This document shows, piece after piece, positions 31,284 through 41,062 of a DNA stretch of 64,000 nucleotides (its first letter is position 1; each line of letters starts with the position of its first letter). The notes under the pieces are model-generated. The model worked only from the letters and a program-made list of their open reading frames with translations, made no database searches and was not told where the DNA came from. Source of the stretch: Streptomyces sp. NBC_01351 (GTDB lineage: Bacteria > Actinomycetota > Actinomycetes > Streptomycetales > Streptomycetaceae); NCBI RefSeq assembly GCF_036237315.1, contig NZ_CP108356.1:3836001-3900000 (forward strand). Direction: 5' to 3'. The position numbers were made by a program, and so were the translations under genes.

Positions 31284-31928
31284 GTGAGTCAGCTACTGAG
31301 GGTCCAGAACTTCAACGTCTCCAGCGACGGATTCGGGGCCGGCGAGGGCCAGAGCCTGGAGAAGCCGTTCGGCCACGCCGATCCCGGGGAGCTGTTCGCC
31401 TGGGCGGGCGCCACGGCGAGCTGGCCCAACCGCACCGACCCCGGGGGCAGCCGCGGCCTCGACGACTACTTGACGCGGGACTTCGGCAACAACATCGGTG
31501 CCGAGATCATGGGCCGCAACAAGTTCGGCCCGCAGCGCGGGCCCTGGCAGGACCACGAATGGCTCGGCTGGTGGGGCGAGGAGCCCCCCTTCCACACCCC
31601 GGTGTTCGTCATGACCCACCACGTGCGCCCCTCGTTCACGCTGTCCGACACCACCTTCCACTTCGTCGACGCCGACCCGGCCACCGTCCTCGAAGAGGCG
31701 CGGAAGGCGGCAGAGGGCAAGGACGTCCGGCTCGGCGGCGGGGCCACCACCATCCGCGAGTTCCTCGACGCCGACCTCGTCGACACCCTGCACGTGGCGG
31801 TCTCGCCGGTACGGATCGGATCCGGGGCGCGTCTCTGGGAGTCACCCGACGAGCTGCTCGACCGCTTCCACCGCGATGTCGTGCCCAGCCCGAGCGGCGT
31901 GACGCACCACCTGTTCTGGAGGAAGTGA
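31284..31928 (+). CDS. Dihydrofolate-reductase-like (RibD C-terminal) family protein
   Basis: A 214-residue protein of the DHFR/RibD C-terminal reductase superfamily. Visible features are the start VSQLLRVQNFNVSSDGFGAG, the strand IMGRNKFGPQRGPW, and DVRLGGGATTIREFLDADLVD, the family GG-A loop that binds NADPH. Many such stand-alone proteins in actinomycetes have no known substrate, and true folate reduction is unlikely. GTG 31284 is chosen for its AGGAGG site six bases upstream. It is single, and convergent with the nucleotidase gene across a strong terminator. Confidence 0.85.
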   Translation: MSQLLRVQNFNVSSDGFGAGEGQSLEKPFGHADPGELFAWAGATASWPNRTDPGGSRGLDDYLTRDFGNNIGAEIMGRNKFGPQRGPWQDHEWLGWWGEEPPFHTPVFVMTHHVRPSFTLSDTTFHFVDADPATVLEEARKAAEGKDVRLGGGATTIREFLDADLVDTLHVAVSPVRIGSGARLWESPDELLDRFHRDVVPSPSGVTHHLFWRK

Positions 31929-31933
31929 GAACG

Positions 31934-31973
31934 CCGGAGGGGCGGCGGGCCGACGGGCCCACCGCCCCTCCGG
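31934..31973. terminator. Bidirectional terminator hairpin
   Basis: An 18-bp stem with one mismatch (31934-31951 with 31955-31973) and a tiny loop, located between convergent genes. It begins 5 bp after the DHFR-like stop and is 40 bp from the nucleotidase stop. Confidence 0.75.
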
Positions 31974-32013
31974 GCGCGCTGAAAGCGAGTACTGCCGGTA
32001 CAACCGAGCGGTC

Positions 32014-33831
32014 CTACTTGACGACGGTGATCCGGTCCGCCGCCGGCGGGGCGATCGGGGCCGCGGCCGTCGACTTCATCAGGTAGGCGTTGAAGCAGTC
32101 CAGGTCGGACGGGCCGACCAGCTTGTTCTTGTGCTCCTTCAGAACGGTGAAGCCGTCACCGCCGCCCGCGAGGAACTCGTTCATCGCGACCCGGTAGGTC
32201 TTGGCGGGGTCGATCGCCGCGCCGTTCAGCTTGACCGAGTCCACGACGATGCGGTCCGCGCCGGTCTTCGTCATGTCGAGGGTGTACGTGAAGCCCTTCG
32301 ACACCTGCAGGATCTTCGGGTTGACCCCGTTGACCGGGCCGGTGACCTGCTGCTGGAGCGCGGTGATCAGCTGCGCGCCGGTCAGGTCGACGATGTTCAT
32401 CATGTTGTTGAACGGCTGGACCGTGTAGGACTCGCCGTACGTCACCACGCCGTCGCCCTCGTCGCCCGCCGCCTTGTAGGCGAGGTCGGCGCGGATGCCG
32501 CCCGGGTTCATGATGGCCAGCTGCGCGCCGCCCTTGTCGGCCGGGGCCAGGGCCTCCAGCTGCGCGTCGGCGATCAGGTCACCCAGCGGCTTCTCCGGCG
32601 CCTCCGAGCCGCGGCCCGGGATGTCGGCGGAGATGAAGCCCTGCGGGCGGTTGGCGATCGGCGCCGCCAGCGCCTTCCAGCGGTCGACCAGCTCGGTCAT
32701 GTCCGGGGCCTTGGGCTGGTCCCGGGTGACGACCTTGTTGACCGGCTTGGGCGCGGTGACCGGGGTGCGGACGATGTCCTTGGTCGCGCGGTCGTAAGTG
32801 AGGGTGGTGTCCGTGAACAGCCGGCCGTAGGAGGCGGCGGAGGTCACCATGCGCGGGTTGCCCGCCGGGTCCGGGATGTTGCAGGCGTAGGCCTGGTGCG
32901 TGTGGCCCGTCACCAGGGCGTCGACCTTGACATCCACGTTCTTGGCGATGTCCACGATCGCGCCCGAGACACCGGCGCCGGCGCCCGGGACGTCGCAGTC
33001 GTAGTTGTAGGCGCCGCTCGCGGGCAGACCGCCCTCGTGGATCAGCGCGACGATCGACTTCACGCCCTGCTTGTTCAGCTCGGCGGCGTACTTGTTGATC
33101 GTCTCGACCTCGTCGCCGAACTTCAGGCCCTTGACGCCCTCGGCGGTGACGACGTCCGGAGTGCCCTCCAGGGTGACGCCGATGAAGCCGATCTTCACGT
33201 CCCCCTTCTTCCAGATGAAGGTGGGGTTCATCATCGGACGCTTGGTCTTCTCGTCCGTGACGTTGGCGGCGAGGAACTTGAACTCGGAGCCCGTGAACTC
33301 CTTGCCGTACTCGTAACAGCCCTCGACCGGGTGGCAGCCGCCGTACGCCATGCGGCGCAGCTCGGCCCTGCCCTCGTCGAACTCGTGGTTGCCGACGCTG
33401 GTGACGTCCAGGTCGAGCTTGTTGAGCGCCTCGATGGTCGGCTCGTCGTGGAAGATGCCCGACAGCATCGGGCTGCCGCCGATCATGTCACCGGCCGCGG
33501 CCGTGACGGAGTACTCGCGGCCCTTGCGGGCCTCGCGCAGGCTGGTCGCGAGGAACTCGACCCCGCCCGCGGGTATGGCTTTGGTGGTGCCGTCGGCCTG
33601 ACGCTCGCTCACGTTGCCGGAGGAGCCCTGCGGGGGCTCCAGCGTGCCGTGGAAGTCGTTGAACGACAGCAGCTGCACGTCGACGGTGCGGGCCTTGGCG
33701 GACGCACCGCCACCACTCGCGGCTCCGGCCGGAAGTGCGGCGGCGACCAGAGCTCCGGCCCCGGCGGTGACGGCGAGGGCGGAGAGGGTCAACCGGCGGG
33801 CTCGGCGGTGCCGTTGTGGCGTCGCTGACAT
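32014..33831 (-). CDS. Secreted 5'-nucleotidase / 2',3'-cyclic phosphodiesterase
   Basis: A 605-residue exported metallophosphatase that removes phosphate from extracellular nucleotides. The signal peptide is basic then hydrophobic (RRARRLTLSALAVTAGAGALVAAALPAGA). The metal-binding motifs of the calcineurin-like domain follow: LLSFNDFHG, GNHEFDEG and VTGHTHQAYAC. The C-terminal substrate-binding domain has MNPGGIRADL and EFLAGGGDGF. ATG 33831 follows AAAGGGGATTAA. Release of phosphate outside the cell fits the nearby phosphate uptake genes, but I see no PHO box in its 170-bp upstream region, so regulation by phosphate is open. Confidence 0.95.
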   Translation of the reverse strand: MSATPQRHRRARRLTLSALAVTAGAGALVAAALPAGAASGGGASAKARTVDVQLLSFNDFHGTLEPPQGSSGNVSERQADGTTKAIPAGGVEFLATSLREARKGREYSVTAAAGDMIGGSPMLSGIFHDEPTIEALNKLDLDVTSVGNHEFDEGRAELRRMAYGGCHPVEGCYEYGKEFTGSEFKFLAANVTDEKTKRPMMNPTFIWKKGDVKIGFIGVTLEGTPDVVTAEGVKGLKFGDEVETINKYAAELNKQGVKSIVALIHEGGLPASGAYNYDCDVPGAGAGVSGAIVDIAKNVDVKVDALVTGHTHQAYACNIPDPAGNPRMVTSAASYGRLFTDTTLTYDRATKDIVRTPVTAPKPVNKVVTRDQPKAPDMTELVDRWKALAAPIANRPQGFISADIPGRGSEAPEKPLGDLIADAQLEALAPADKGGAQLAIMNPGGIRADLAYKAAGDEGDGVVTYGESYTVQPFNNMMNIVDLTGAQLITALQQQVTGPVNGVNPKILQVSKGFTYTLDMTKTGADRIVVDSVKLNGAAIDPAKTYRVAMNEFLAGGGDGFTVLKEHKNKLVGPSDLDCFNAYLMKSTAAAPIAPPAADRITVVK

Positions 33832-34000
33832 TTAATCCCCTTTGTGGACAGCGATACTGCTTGGGAGGTCCGCCGAAGCCTATGGTCAACGCGCGTAGCA
33901 CGACAGGGGGGAACGGGTATCGAGCTGGTTACGCGCAGAAGACGGGCCCACCTCGCGCCCACACTCCGCCGCCCGCCCCCCGCGGTCGTAGGCTCGTGTC

Positions 34001-34927
34001 ATGACTGACGCAGCAGCGGCCCTGGAGCCGGGACGGCAGATTGAGACCCTCGAAGAGCTGACGGAGGAACAGGCCGAATCCGTCCTCGCCCTGATCGAGG
34101 ACGCGGCCCGGACCGACGGCACCACCGCCGTGTCCGAACAGGGCCGGCTCCAGCTGCGCGGCGGCCCGCGCGAGGGGATCCGGCACTTCCTGCTCACCGA
34201 GGGCGGGCGGCTCGCCGGATACGGGCAACTGGAGGACACCGACCCGGTGGAGGCCCCGGCCGCCGAGCTCGTCGTCCACCCGGCGCTGCGCGGCCGCGGC
34301 CACGGGCGGGCCCTGGGCTCGGCCCTGCTGGCCGCGTCCGGCAAGCGGATCCGGGTGTGGGCGCACGGCGGCAAGTCGGCCGCCCGGCACCTCGCACAGG
34401 TGCTCGGGCTGACCCTCTTCCGTGAACTGCGCCAGCTGCGCCGCCCCCTGGCCGAGGGCGACCCGCTGCCCGAGCCGGTCCTCCCGCCCGGGGTGACGGT
34501 CCGCACCTTCGTGCCCGGCTCCGACGACACCGCCTGGCTCGCGGCGAACGCGGCCGCCTTCGCCCACCACCCGGAGCAGGGCGCACTGACCCAGCGGGAC
34601 CTGAACGACCGGATCGCGCAGCCCTGGTTCGACCCGGAGGGCTTCTTCCTCGCCGAGCGCGAGGGCGAGCTGGTCGGCTTCCACTGGACGAAGGTCCACG
34701 CGAAGGACGCGCTCGGCGAGGTCTACGTACTCGGAGTCCGCCCGGGCGCCCAGGGCGGCGGCCTCGGCAAGGCCCTCACCGCGATCGGCCTGCGCCACCT
34801 CGCGGCCCAGGGCCTCCCGACGGCGATGCTCTACGTGGACGCCGACAATCCGGCGGCCCTGCGCGTCTACGAGGGCCTCGGCTTCACCACCCACGAGGTC
34901 GACCTGATGTACCGCACGGAAAGCTGA
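34001..34927 (+). CDS. mshD: Mycothiol synthase MshD
   Basis: A 308-residue acetyltransferase with two GNAT domains that makes the last step of mycothiol, acetylating the cysteine amine of Cys-GlcN-Ins with acetyl-CoA. The N-terminal domain carries ELVVHPALRGRGHGRAL and the active C-terminal domain EVYVLGVRPGAQGGGLGKALT. LYVDADNPAALRVYEGLGF closes the fold. Length and motifs match MshD exactly. The product is the main thiol buffer of actinomycetes. It is monocistronic, followed by a repeat block. Confidence 0.95.
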   Translation: MTDAAAALEPGRQIETLEELTEEQAESVLALIEDAARTDGTTAVSEQGRLQLRGGPREGIRHFLLTEGGRLAGYGQLEDTDPVEAPAAELVVHPALRGRGHGRALGSALLAASGKRIRVWAHGGKSAARHLAQVLGLTLFRELRQLRRPLAEGDPLPEPVLPPGVTVRTFVPGSDDTAWLAANAAAFAHHPEQGALTQRDLNDRIAQPWFDPEGFFLAEREGELVGFHWTKVHAKDALGEVYVLGVRPGAQGGGLGKALTAIGLRHLAAQGLPTAMLYVDADNPAALRVYEGLGFTTHEVDLMYRTES

Positions 34928-34954
34928 CCCCAAACCCACCCCCGCCGGCGCCCC

Positions 34955-35110
34955 CAGCCCCCCTCCGGCGTTTGAGGAGCGGGGGTCCGGGGGCGGAGCC
35001 CCGGGTCTTTCCAGCCCCTCCGGCGTTTGAGGAGCGGGGGTCCGGGGGCGGAGCCCCGGGTCTTTCCAGCCCCTCCGGCGTTTGAGGAGCGGGGTCCGGG
35101 CCAGCGCCCC
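34955..35110. repeat. Tandem 55-bp GC-rich intergenic repeat (family A)
   Basis: Two full copies and one truncated copy of a 55-bp unit with the core CTCCGGCGTTTGAGGAGCGG followed by a hairpin (CCGGGG..GCGGAG..CCCCGG). The copies are almost identical. The same core recurs at 45446-45700 and 52253-52300. Between mshD and ppk (34928-35357) I see no gene besides this block. Confidence 0.9.
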
Positions 35111-35357
35111 GGCAACGGCGCCGCATCGGCCCCCGCACCCACCCACCCCCACCGCACCCCCCGCCACCCCCTCGACACCCGGCAGCCCAGCGCAGCGCAA
35201 CCGCACACCAGCCGGAGCCGGGAAGCCACACGCCATTAACCGGGCATTCAGACGACCTTGCGACGCTCCGTGAATGCAGCCCCGGCAGCCCCGACTCCGA
35301 CTGACGGCCGACACTTCCGACGCGCCTGTTCTTCCGCGCGCGCGGAAGAATGGAGTC

Positions 35358-37610
35358 ATGAGCCACAAGCCCAGCGCAGGCCCCACCGAGGTCGCCGCCC
35401 AGCACCCGTCTCACAACGCCACCACCACGGCGGTCGCCGGCCCCCCGCGCCTGGGGTCCATAGCCGCGCACCGGCCCCACGTCGGCCTCGATCCGGACCT
35501 CGACGCCGATCTGGACACGTACGAGGACAAGGACGGCGGCGAGCTCCCGCCGAACCGCTTCCTCGACCGGGAGCGCAGCTGGCTCGCCTTCAACGAGCGC
35601 GTGCTGGAGCTCGCCGAGGACCCCACCACGCCCCTCCTGGAACGCGCGAACTACCTGGCGATCTTCGCCAGCAACCTCGACGAGTTCTTCATGGTCCGCG
35701 TGGCCGGCCTCAAACGGCGTATCGCGACGGGTGTCGCCACCCGTTCGGCCTCCGGCCTGCAGCCCCGCGAGGTGCTGGACAGCATCTGGACCCGCTCGCG
35801 CGAGCTCATGGCCCGGCACGCCGCCTGCTTCCAGCAGGACATCGCCCCGGCCCTCGCCGAGGAGGGCGTCCACCTCATCCGCTGGGCCGACCTCACCGAG
35901 AAGGAGCAGGCGCGCCTCTTCACGCTGTTCCGGAACCAGATCTTCCCGGTGCTCACCCCGCTGGCCGTGGACCCCGCGCACCCGTTCCCGTACATCTCCG
36001 GCCTGTCCCTGAACCTGGCCGTCGTCGTACGCAACCCGGTCAGCGGCCACCGCCACTTCGCCCGCGTCAAGGTCCCGCCGATCCTCTCCCGCTTCCTGGA
36101 GGCCTCCCCGCAGCGCTACGTCCCGCTGGAGGACGTCATCGCCGCGCACCTGGAGGAGCTGTTCCCCGGCATGGAGGTGCTCGCGCACCACATGTTCCGG
36201 GTGACCCGCAACGAGGACCTCGAAGTCGAGGAAGACGACGCGGAGAACCTGCTCCAGGCCCTGGAGAAGGAGCTCATGCGGCGCCGTTTCGGCCCGCCCG
36301 TGCGCCTGGAGGTCGAGGAGTCCATCGACCCCGGCGTACTGGACCTCCTGGTGCAGGAGCTGAAGGTCAACGCCTCCGAGGTGTACCCGCTGCCCGGCCC
36401 GCTGGACCTGACCGCCCTCTTCGGGATCGCCTCGCTGGACATCCCGGAGCTGAAGTTCCCGAAGTTCGTCGCCGGCACCCACCGGGACCTCGCCGAGGTC
36501 GAGTCCGCGTCCGCGCCCGACATCTTCGCCGCCCTGCGCGAGCGGGACGTCCTGCTGCACCACCCGTACGACTCGTTCTCCACCTCGGTGCAGGCCTTCC
36601 TGGAGCAGGCCGCCGCCGACCCGGACGTGCTCGCGATCAAGCAGACGCTCTACCGCACCTCCGGCGACTCGCCGATCGTGGACGCCCTGATCGACGCCGC
36701 CGACTCCGGCAAGCAGGTCCTCGTCCTCGTCGAGATCAAGGCCCGCTTCGACGAGCAGGCCAACATCAAGTGGGCGCGCAAGCTGGAGGAGTCCGGCTGC
36801 CACGTCGTCTACGGGCTCGTCGGCCTCAAGACCCACTGCAAGCTGTCGCTCGTCGTCCGCCAGGAGGGCGACACGCTGCGCCGCTACTCACACGTGGGCA
36901 CCGGCAACTACCACCCCAAGACGGCCCGCCTCTACGAGGACCTCGGCCTGCTCACCACGGACCCGCAGGTCGGCGCGGACCTCTCCGACCTGTTCAACCG
37001 GCTGTCGGGCTACTCGCGCCGCGAGACCTACCGCCGGCTGATCGTCGCCCCGCGCTCGCTGCGCGACGGGCTGGTAGCCCGGATCGACAAGGAGGCCGCC
37101 CACTACAAGGCCGGCCGCCCCGCGTACGTCCGCATGAAGATGAACTCGATCGTCGACGAGGCGCTCATCGACTCGCTCTACCGGGCCGCCCAGGCGGGCG
37201 TGCCCGTCGACATCTGGGTCCGCGGCATCTGTGCCGTACGCCCGGGAGTCCCCGGGCTCTCGGAGAACATCCGGGTCCGCTCGATCCTCGGCCGCTTCCT
37301 GGAGCACTCGCGGGTCTTCGCCTTCGGCAACGGCGGCGAGCCCGAGGTGTGGATCGGCAGCGCCGACATGATGCACCGCAATCTCGACCGCCGTATCGAA
37401 GCACTGGTCAGGGTCGCCGACCCGGCCCACCGCGCGGCACTGGACCGGATGCTCGAGACCGGCATGTCCGACCTCACCTCCTCCTGGCACCTGGGACCGG
37501 ACGGCGAATGGACCCGGCACAGCACGGACTCCGAGGGTCAGCCGCTGCGGCACGTACAGGAGATGCTCATAGACGCCCGGAGGCGCCGGCGTGGCTCAGT
37601 CAAACCATGA
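35358..37610 (+). CDS. ppk: Polyphosphate kinase
   Basis: A 750-residue Ppk1 enzyme that reversibly makes polyphosphate from ATP. The N-terminal helical domain has [21 protein letters not shown] and [20 protein letters not shown]. The catalytic half has [11 protein letters not shown], the phospho-histidine region [14 protein letters not shown] and the second histidine in [19 protein letters not shown] chose ATG 35358 (MSHKPS), as Streptomyces Ppk proteins begin with a similar MSQ-type start; the frame stays open back to 35274. A low-complexity tail of about 60 residues precedes the core. It overlaps the CHAD gene by 20 bp and lies upstream of pstS, which ties it to phosphate control. Confidence 0.96.
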   Translation: MSHKPSAGPTEVAAQHPSHNATTTAVAGPPRLGSIAAHRPHVGLDPDLDADLDTYEDKDGGELPPNRFLDRERSWLAFNERVLELAEDPTTPLLERANYLAIFASNLDEFFMVRVAGLKRRIATGVATRSASGLQPREVLDSIWTRSRELMARHAACFQQDIAPALAEEGVHLIRWADLTEKEQARLFTLFRNQIFPVLTPLAVDPAHPFPYISGLSLNLAVVVRNPVSGHRHFARVKVPPILSRFLEASPQRYVPLEDVIAAHLEELFPGMEVLAHHMFRVTRNEDLEVEEDDAENLLQALEKELMRRRFGPPVRLEVEESIDPGVLDLLVQELKVNASEVYPLPGPLDLTALFGIASLDIPELKFPKFVAGTHRDLAEVESASAPDIFAALRERDVLLHHPYDSFSTSVQAFLEQAAADPDVLAIKQTLYRTSGDSPIVDALIDAADSGKQVLVLVEIKARFDEQANIKWARKLEESGCHVVYGLVGLKTHCKLSLVVRQEGDTLRRYSHVGTGNYHPKTARLYEDLGLLTTDPQVGADLSDLFNRLSGYSRRETYRRLIVAPRSLRDGLVARIDKEAAHYKAGRPAYVRMKMNSIVDEALIDSLYRAAQAGVPVDIWVRGICAVRPGVPGLSENIRVRSILGRFLEHSRVFAFGNGGEPEVWIGSADMMHRNLDRRIEALVRVADPAHRAALDRMLETGMSDLTSSWHLGPDGEWTRHSTDSEGQPLRHVQEMLIDARRRRRGSVKP

Positions 37611-38550
37611 CCCGACCGCAGGTGACGTGCTCGGCGTCTACCTGACATCCCAAGCCACCGCTTTCCTGCGCGCGCTGCGCCTGCACGACGCGGGCGCGGC
37701 GGGCGTGTCGGACGCCGCGGAGAGCAGCGAGGCGGCGCGCGGCCTGCGGGGGGCCGCGCGCCGGATCAGCGGCTCACTGGCGACGTTCCGGGGGGTGACG
37801 GAGTCCTCGTGGGCGGACGGGCTGCGCACCGAGCTGGTGTGGCTGTCCACGACGCTGGCCGACGAGCACGCGTACGCGGCCCGGCTGACGCGGCTGATGG
37901 ACGCGCTGCACCGGCTGTCGGGGCCCTCCTCCCCCGAGGTGCCGGGTCCCCGGGCCGGCTCGGGGGCGCTCACGGTGGGTTCGGCCCGGGCCGGCGCACT
38001 GCTGGAGCGACAGCTGACCCTGGCCCGTACGCGGGCCCACTCGGCCACCCTCCAGGCCCTCGGCTCCGCCCGCTTCCACGCGGTGGCGGACGCGGTGGCG
38101 GTACTGGCCTCGGAGGTCCCGCTGAACCTGGTCGCGGCCCGGGGCCGGGTGTCGGAGGTCCTGGTTCCACTGGCGGAGGTGGCCGAAAACCGCCTCTCGA
38201 CGGCGGTCGCGGCACTGCCGCCGGTGGACCACGCGCACCCGTACGACTGCGACCACGACGGGCTCTGGCACGAGGTGCGCCGCCTCCTGCGGGTCCACCG
38301 CTACGCGCGGGAGGCACTGGGCGGGGGCGTGGCCCGGCTGGCCACCGCCGGCGAGGCCCTGGACCGCCACCGCGACGCGGCCGCGGCCGCCGCGGCCTCC
38401 GCGACCGCGGCCCGCACCCCGCGCATCGCCCCGGCGACGGCGTACGCCCTGGGCGTGCTGCACGCGGACCAGCGACACGAGGTGGAGGCGGCGCGGGCCG
38501 CCTTCCAGGACATCTGGCTTCCGGATCCAGCCGCGGTCACGCCCCGGTAA
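37591..38550 (+). CDS. CHAD-domain protein (polyphosphate-binding type)
   Basis: A 319-residue helical protein with the CHAD architecture: regular histidines and positively charged residues on helices ([36 protein letters not shown]). CHAD proteins bind polyphosphate granules. The coding start overlaps ppk by 20 bp, so the two are cotranscribed, and a role in polyphosphate storage follows from context. An Ala-rich helix lies at about 255-290. There is no attached CYTH catalytic domain. Confidence 0.88.
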   Translation: MAQSNHDPTAGDVLGVYLTSQATAFLRALRLHDAGAAGVSDAAESSEAARGLRGAARRISGSLATFRGVTESSWADGLRTELVWLSTTLADEHAYAARLTRLMDALHRLSGPSSPEVPGPRAGSGALTVGSARAGALLERQLTLARTRAHSATLQALGSARFHAVADAVAVLASEVPLNLVAARGRVSEVLVPLAEVAENRLSTAVAALPPVDHAHPYDCDHDGLWHEVRRLLRVHRYAREALGGGVARLATAGEALDRHRDAAAAAAASATAARTPRIAPATAYALGVLHADQRHEVEAARAAFQDIWLPDPAAVTPR

Positions 38551-38616
38551 CGGCGGGATAACGGATGCTTACGTCCATGTACGTACCGGTCGGAACGCAC
38601 CGGGTCGTCCGCCACG

Positions 38617-38660
38617 GTTCACCGTCCGTTCACTCTCCCCGGTCGGCTGCTTCACCTGTC
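38617..38660 (+). promoter_or_regulatory. PHO box (PhoP direct repeats) upstream of pstS
   Basis: Four consecutive 11-base units: GTTCACCGTCC (38617-38627), GTTCACTCTCC (38628-38638), a degenerate unit (38639-38649) and CTTCACCTGTC (38650-38660). The first two fit the Streptomyces PhoP direct-repeat consensus. It lies 135 bp before the pstS start, so the pst operon should be induced by phosphate limitation through PhoR-PhoP. The rest of 38551-38794 holds the promoter and leader. Confidence 0.85.
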
Positions 38661-38794
38661 CTGCCTAATTTCGGAGGTGCACGGAGCGAGTCGCCCTCAG
38701 GTCGAGCAACTCACCGGGCACACCGACGTAGTCCTCTTCGCACGCCGCCCCGATACAGAAAGCGGCCGGCGGCTTCTGGAAGGAACACCCGAAA

Positions 38795-39931
38795 GTGAAG
38801 CTTCAGCGCAAGAACATGCTTCGTGCCTCCGCCCTCGGGGCGCTCGTCGTGTCCGGCGCCCTGGTGCTGACGGCGTGCGGCTCGGACGACAACACGAAGA
38901 CCGCCGAAGGCAGCCCGAAGGCCTCGGCCCCGGCCGCCGGCGACATCAAGTGCGACGACGCCAAGGGCAAGCTCCTGGCCTCGGGTTCTTCCGCGCAGAA
39001 GAACGCGGTCGAGCTGTGGATCAAGAACTACATGGCCGCCTGCTCCGGCGTCGAGGTCAACTACAAGTCCTCCTCCTCCGGTGAGGGCATCGTCGCCTTC
39101 AACCAGGGCACCGTCGGTTTCGCCGGCTCCGACTCGGCGCTGAAGCCGGAGCAGGTCGAGGAGTCGAAGAAGATCTGCACCGGTGGCCAGGCCATCGACC
39201 TGCCGATGGTCGGCGGCCCCGTCGCCCTCGGCTTCAACGTCGCCGGCGTGGACAAGCTGAACCTCGACGCCGCCACGATCGCCAACATCTTCAACGACAA
39301 GATCAAGAAGTGGGACGACGAGGCGATCAAGAAGCTGAACCCGGGCGTCACGCTTCCCTCCACCGCCATCCAGGCCTTCCACCGCTCTGACGACTCGGGT
39401 ACCACCGAGAACGTCACCAAGTACCTGAAGGCCACCGCGCCCGACGCCTGGCCGCACGAGCCCGCGAAGAAGTGGGCCGCTCCGGGTGGCCAGGCCGCCT
39501 CGGGCTCCGCGGGTGTCGCCGCGCAGGTCAAGCAGGTCGACGGCGCGATCGGCTACTTCGAGCTCTCCTTCGCCTCCTCGCAGAGCATCCGTACGGTCGA
39601 CCTGAACACGGGCGCCGCCGCCCCGGTCAAGGCCACCGGCGAGAACGCCTCCAAGGCCATCGCCGCCGCCAAGATCTCCGGCACCGGTTCCGACCTGGCC
39701 CTGAAGCTCGACTACGCCACCAAGGCCGAGGGTGCCTACCCGCTGGTCCTGGTCACGTACGAGGTCGTCTGCGACAAGGGCAACAAGGCCGAGACGCTCC
39801 CGACCGTGAAGTCCTTCCTGAACTACGCCGCCTCGGACGCGGGCCAGAAGGTCCTCCTCGAGAACGGCTACGCGCCGATCCCGGCCGAGATCAACGCCAA
39901 GGTCCGCGAAATCATCAAGACCCTCGGCTAA
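38795..39931 (+). CDS. pstS: Phosphate-binding lipoprotein PstS
   Basis: A 378-residue extracytoplasmic phosphate receptor of the high-affinity Pst ABC transporter. The lipoprotein signal ends in LVLTAC with Cys28 as the lipidation site. The binding fold shows GSSAQKNAVELWI, SSSSGEGIVAFNQGTVGFAGSD (phosphate loop), FHRSDDSGTTENVTKYL and YFELSFASSQ. The start is GTG 38795 with AGGA upstream. It is first in pstSCAB, behind a PHO box, and is followed by a strong hairpin that should let it be made in excess over the membrane parts. Confidence 0.96.
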   Translation: MKLQRKNMLRASALGALVVSGALVLTACGSDDNTKTAEGSPKASAPAAGDIKCDDAKGKLLASGSSAQKNAVELWIKNYMAACSGVEVNYKSSSSGEGIVAFNQGTVGFAGSDSALKPEQVEESKKICTGGQAIDLPMVGGPVALGFNVAGVDKLNLDAATIANIFNDKIKKWDDEAIKKLNPGVTLPSTAIQAFHRSDDSGTTENVTKYLKATAPDAWPHEPAKKWAAPGGQAASGSAGVAAQVKQVDGAIGYFELSFASSQSIRTVDLNTGAAAPVKATGENASKAIAAAKISGTGSDLALKLDYATKAEGAYPLVLVTYEVVCDKGNKAETLPTVKSFLNYAASDAGQKVLLENGYAPIPAEINAKVREIIKTLG

Positions 39932-39944
39932 ATCCTGACCCCGA

Positions 39945-39994
39945 GGTCCGGTCCACCCCCACCCCCCGTCCGGGGACCGGGGGTGGGCCGGACC
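39945..39994 (+). promoter_or_regulatory. Intercistronic hairpin between pstS and pstC
   Basis: Sixteen bases (39945-39960) pair with 39979-39994, all Watson-Crick except one G-U, with an 18-base loop that can itself fold. It starts 13 bp after the pstS stop. It likely acts as a partial terminator or mRNA 3' protector. Confidence 0.75.
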
Positions 39995-40075
39995 CCGGGA
40001 CCCTTCCCCTTCACCCAGGGGAAATCCGGTGCACCGCCGCCAGGGGGCCTGCCCCCCACACAGACCGGAAAGACC

Positions 40076-41062
40076 ATGGCTTTCACACCCACCCAGATAG
40101 ACACGGCTCCGCCTGTCGCCAAGAGCGAAGGGTCCACCGGCCGCGCCGGTGACAAGATCTTCGCCGGGCTCTCCAAGGGCTCCGGCATCCTGCTCCTGGT
40201 GATCATGGCGTCGATCGCCGCCTTCCTCACCTACCGTGCCTCGATCGCGCTGTCGAAGAACGAGGGCAACTTCCTCACCACCTTCGACTGGAACGCGTCG
40301 GCCAACCCGCCCGTCTTCGGCATCGCCGTCCTGCTCTTCGGCACTGTCATCAGCTCGATCATCGCGATGGCCATCGCGGTTCCGATCGCTGTCGGCATCG
40401 CCCTCTTCATCTCGCACTACGCGCCGCGCAAGCTGGCCGCCCCCCTCGCCTACGTGGTCGACCTGCTGGCCGCCGTGCCGTCGATCATCTACGGCATCTG
40501 GGGCGCGCTCTTCCTGGTCCCGCAGCTCAACGGCCTGAACCTCTGGCTGGACGAGTTCCTCGGCTGGACGTACGTCTTCGAGAAGACCCAGATCGGCGTC
40601 GCCCGCTCGCTCTTCACCGTCGGCATCCTGCTCGCGATCATGATCCTGCCGATCGTGACCAGCGTCAGCCGCGAGGTCTTCCTCCAGGTCCCGCGCATGA
40701 ACGAGGAAGCCGCACTGGCCCTCGGCGCGACCCGCTGGGAGGTCATCCGGATGTCGGTGCTGCCCTTCGGCCGCTCCGGTGTCATCTCCGCCTCGATGCT
40801 CGGCCTCGGCCGCGCACTCGGCGAGACCATGGCCGTCGCGACCGTCCTCTCCCCGAGCTTCCTGATCTCGTTCCACGTCCTGAACCCGGGCGGCGGCACC
40901 TTCGCGCAGAACATCGCCGCGAAGTTCGACGAGGCCAACGAGTTCGGCCGGGACGCGCTGATCGCCTCCGGTCTGGTCCTCTTCCTGCTCACCCTGCTGG
41001 TCAACGGTGCAGCTCGCCTGATCATCGCTCGCCGCAAGGACTTCTCGGGGGCGAACGCCTGA
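40076..41062 (+). CDS. pstC: Phosphate ABC transporter permease PstC
   Basis: A 328-residue inner-membrane permease with six predicted helices. The EAA loop that contacts the ATPase reads EEAALALGATRWEVIRMSVLPFGRSGV, and the end of the fold has LGLGRALGETMAVATVL. The N-terminal 40 residues are cytoplasmic. ATG 40076 is the family start (MAFTPTQ). Its stop overlaps the pstA start (TGATG). It forms the membrane channel with PstA for phosphate passed on by PstS. Confidence 0.95.
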   Translation: MAFTPTQIDTAPPVAKSEGSTGRAGDKIFAGLSKGSGILLLVIMASIAAFLTYRASIALSKNEGNFLTTFDWNASANPPVFGIAVLLFGTVISSIIAMAIAVPIAVGIALFISHYAPRKLAAPLAYVVDLLAAVPSIIYGIWGALFLVPQLNGLNLWLDEFLGWTYVFEKTQIGVARSLFTVGILLAIMILPIVTSVSREVFLQVPRMNEEAALALGATRWEVIRMSVLPFGRSGVISASMLGLGRALGETMAVATVLSPSFLISFHVLNPGGGTFAQNIAAKFDEANEFGRDALIASGLVLFLLTLLVNGAARLIIARRKDFSGANA

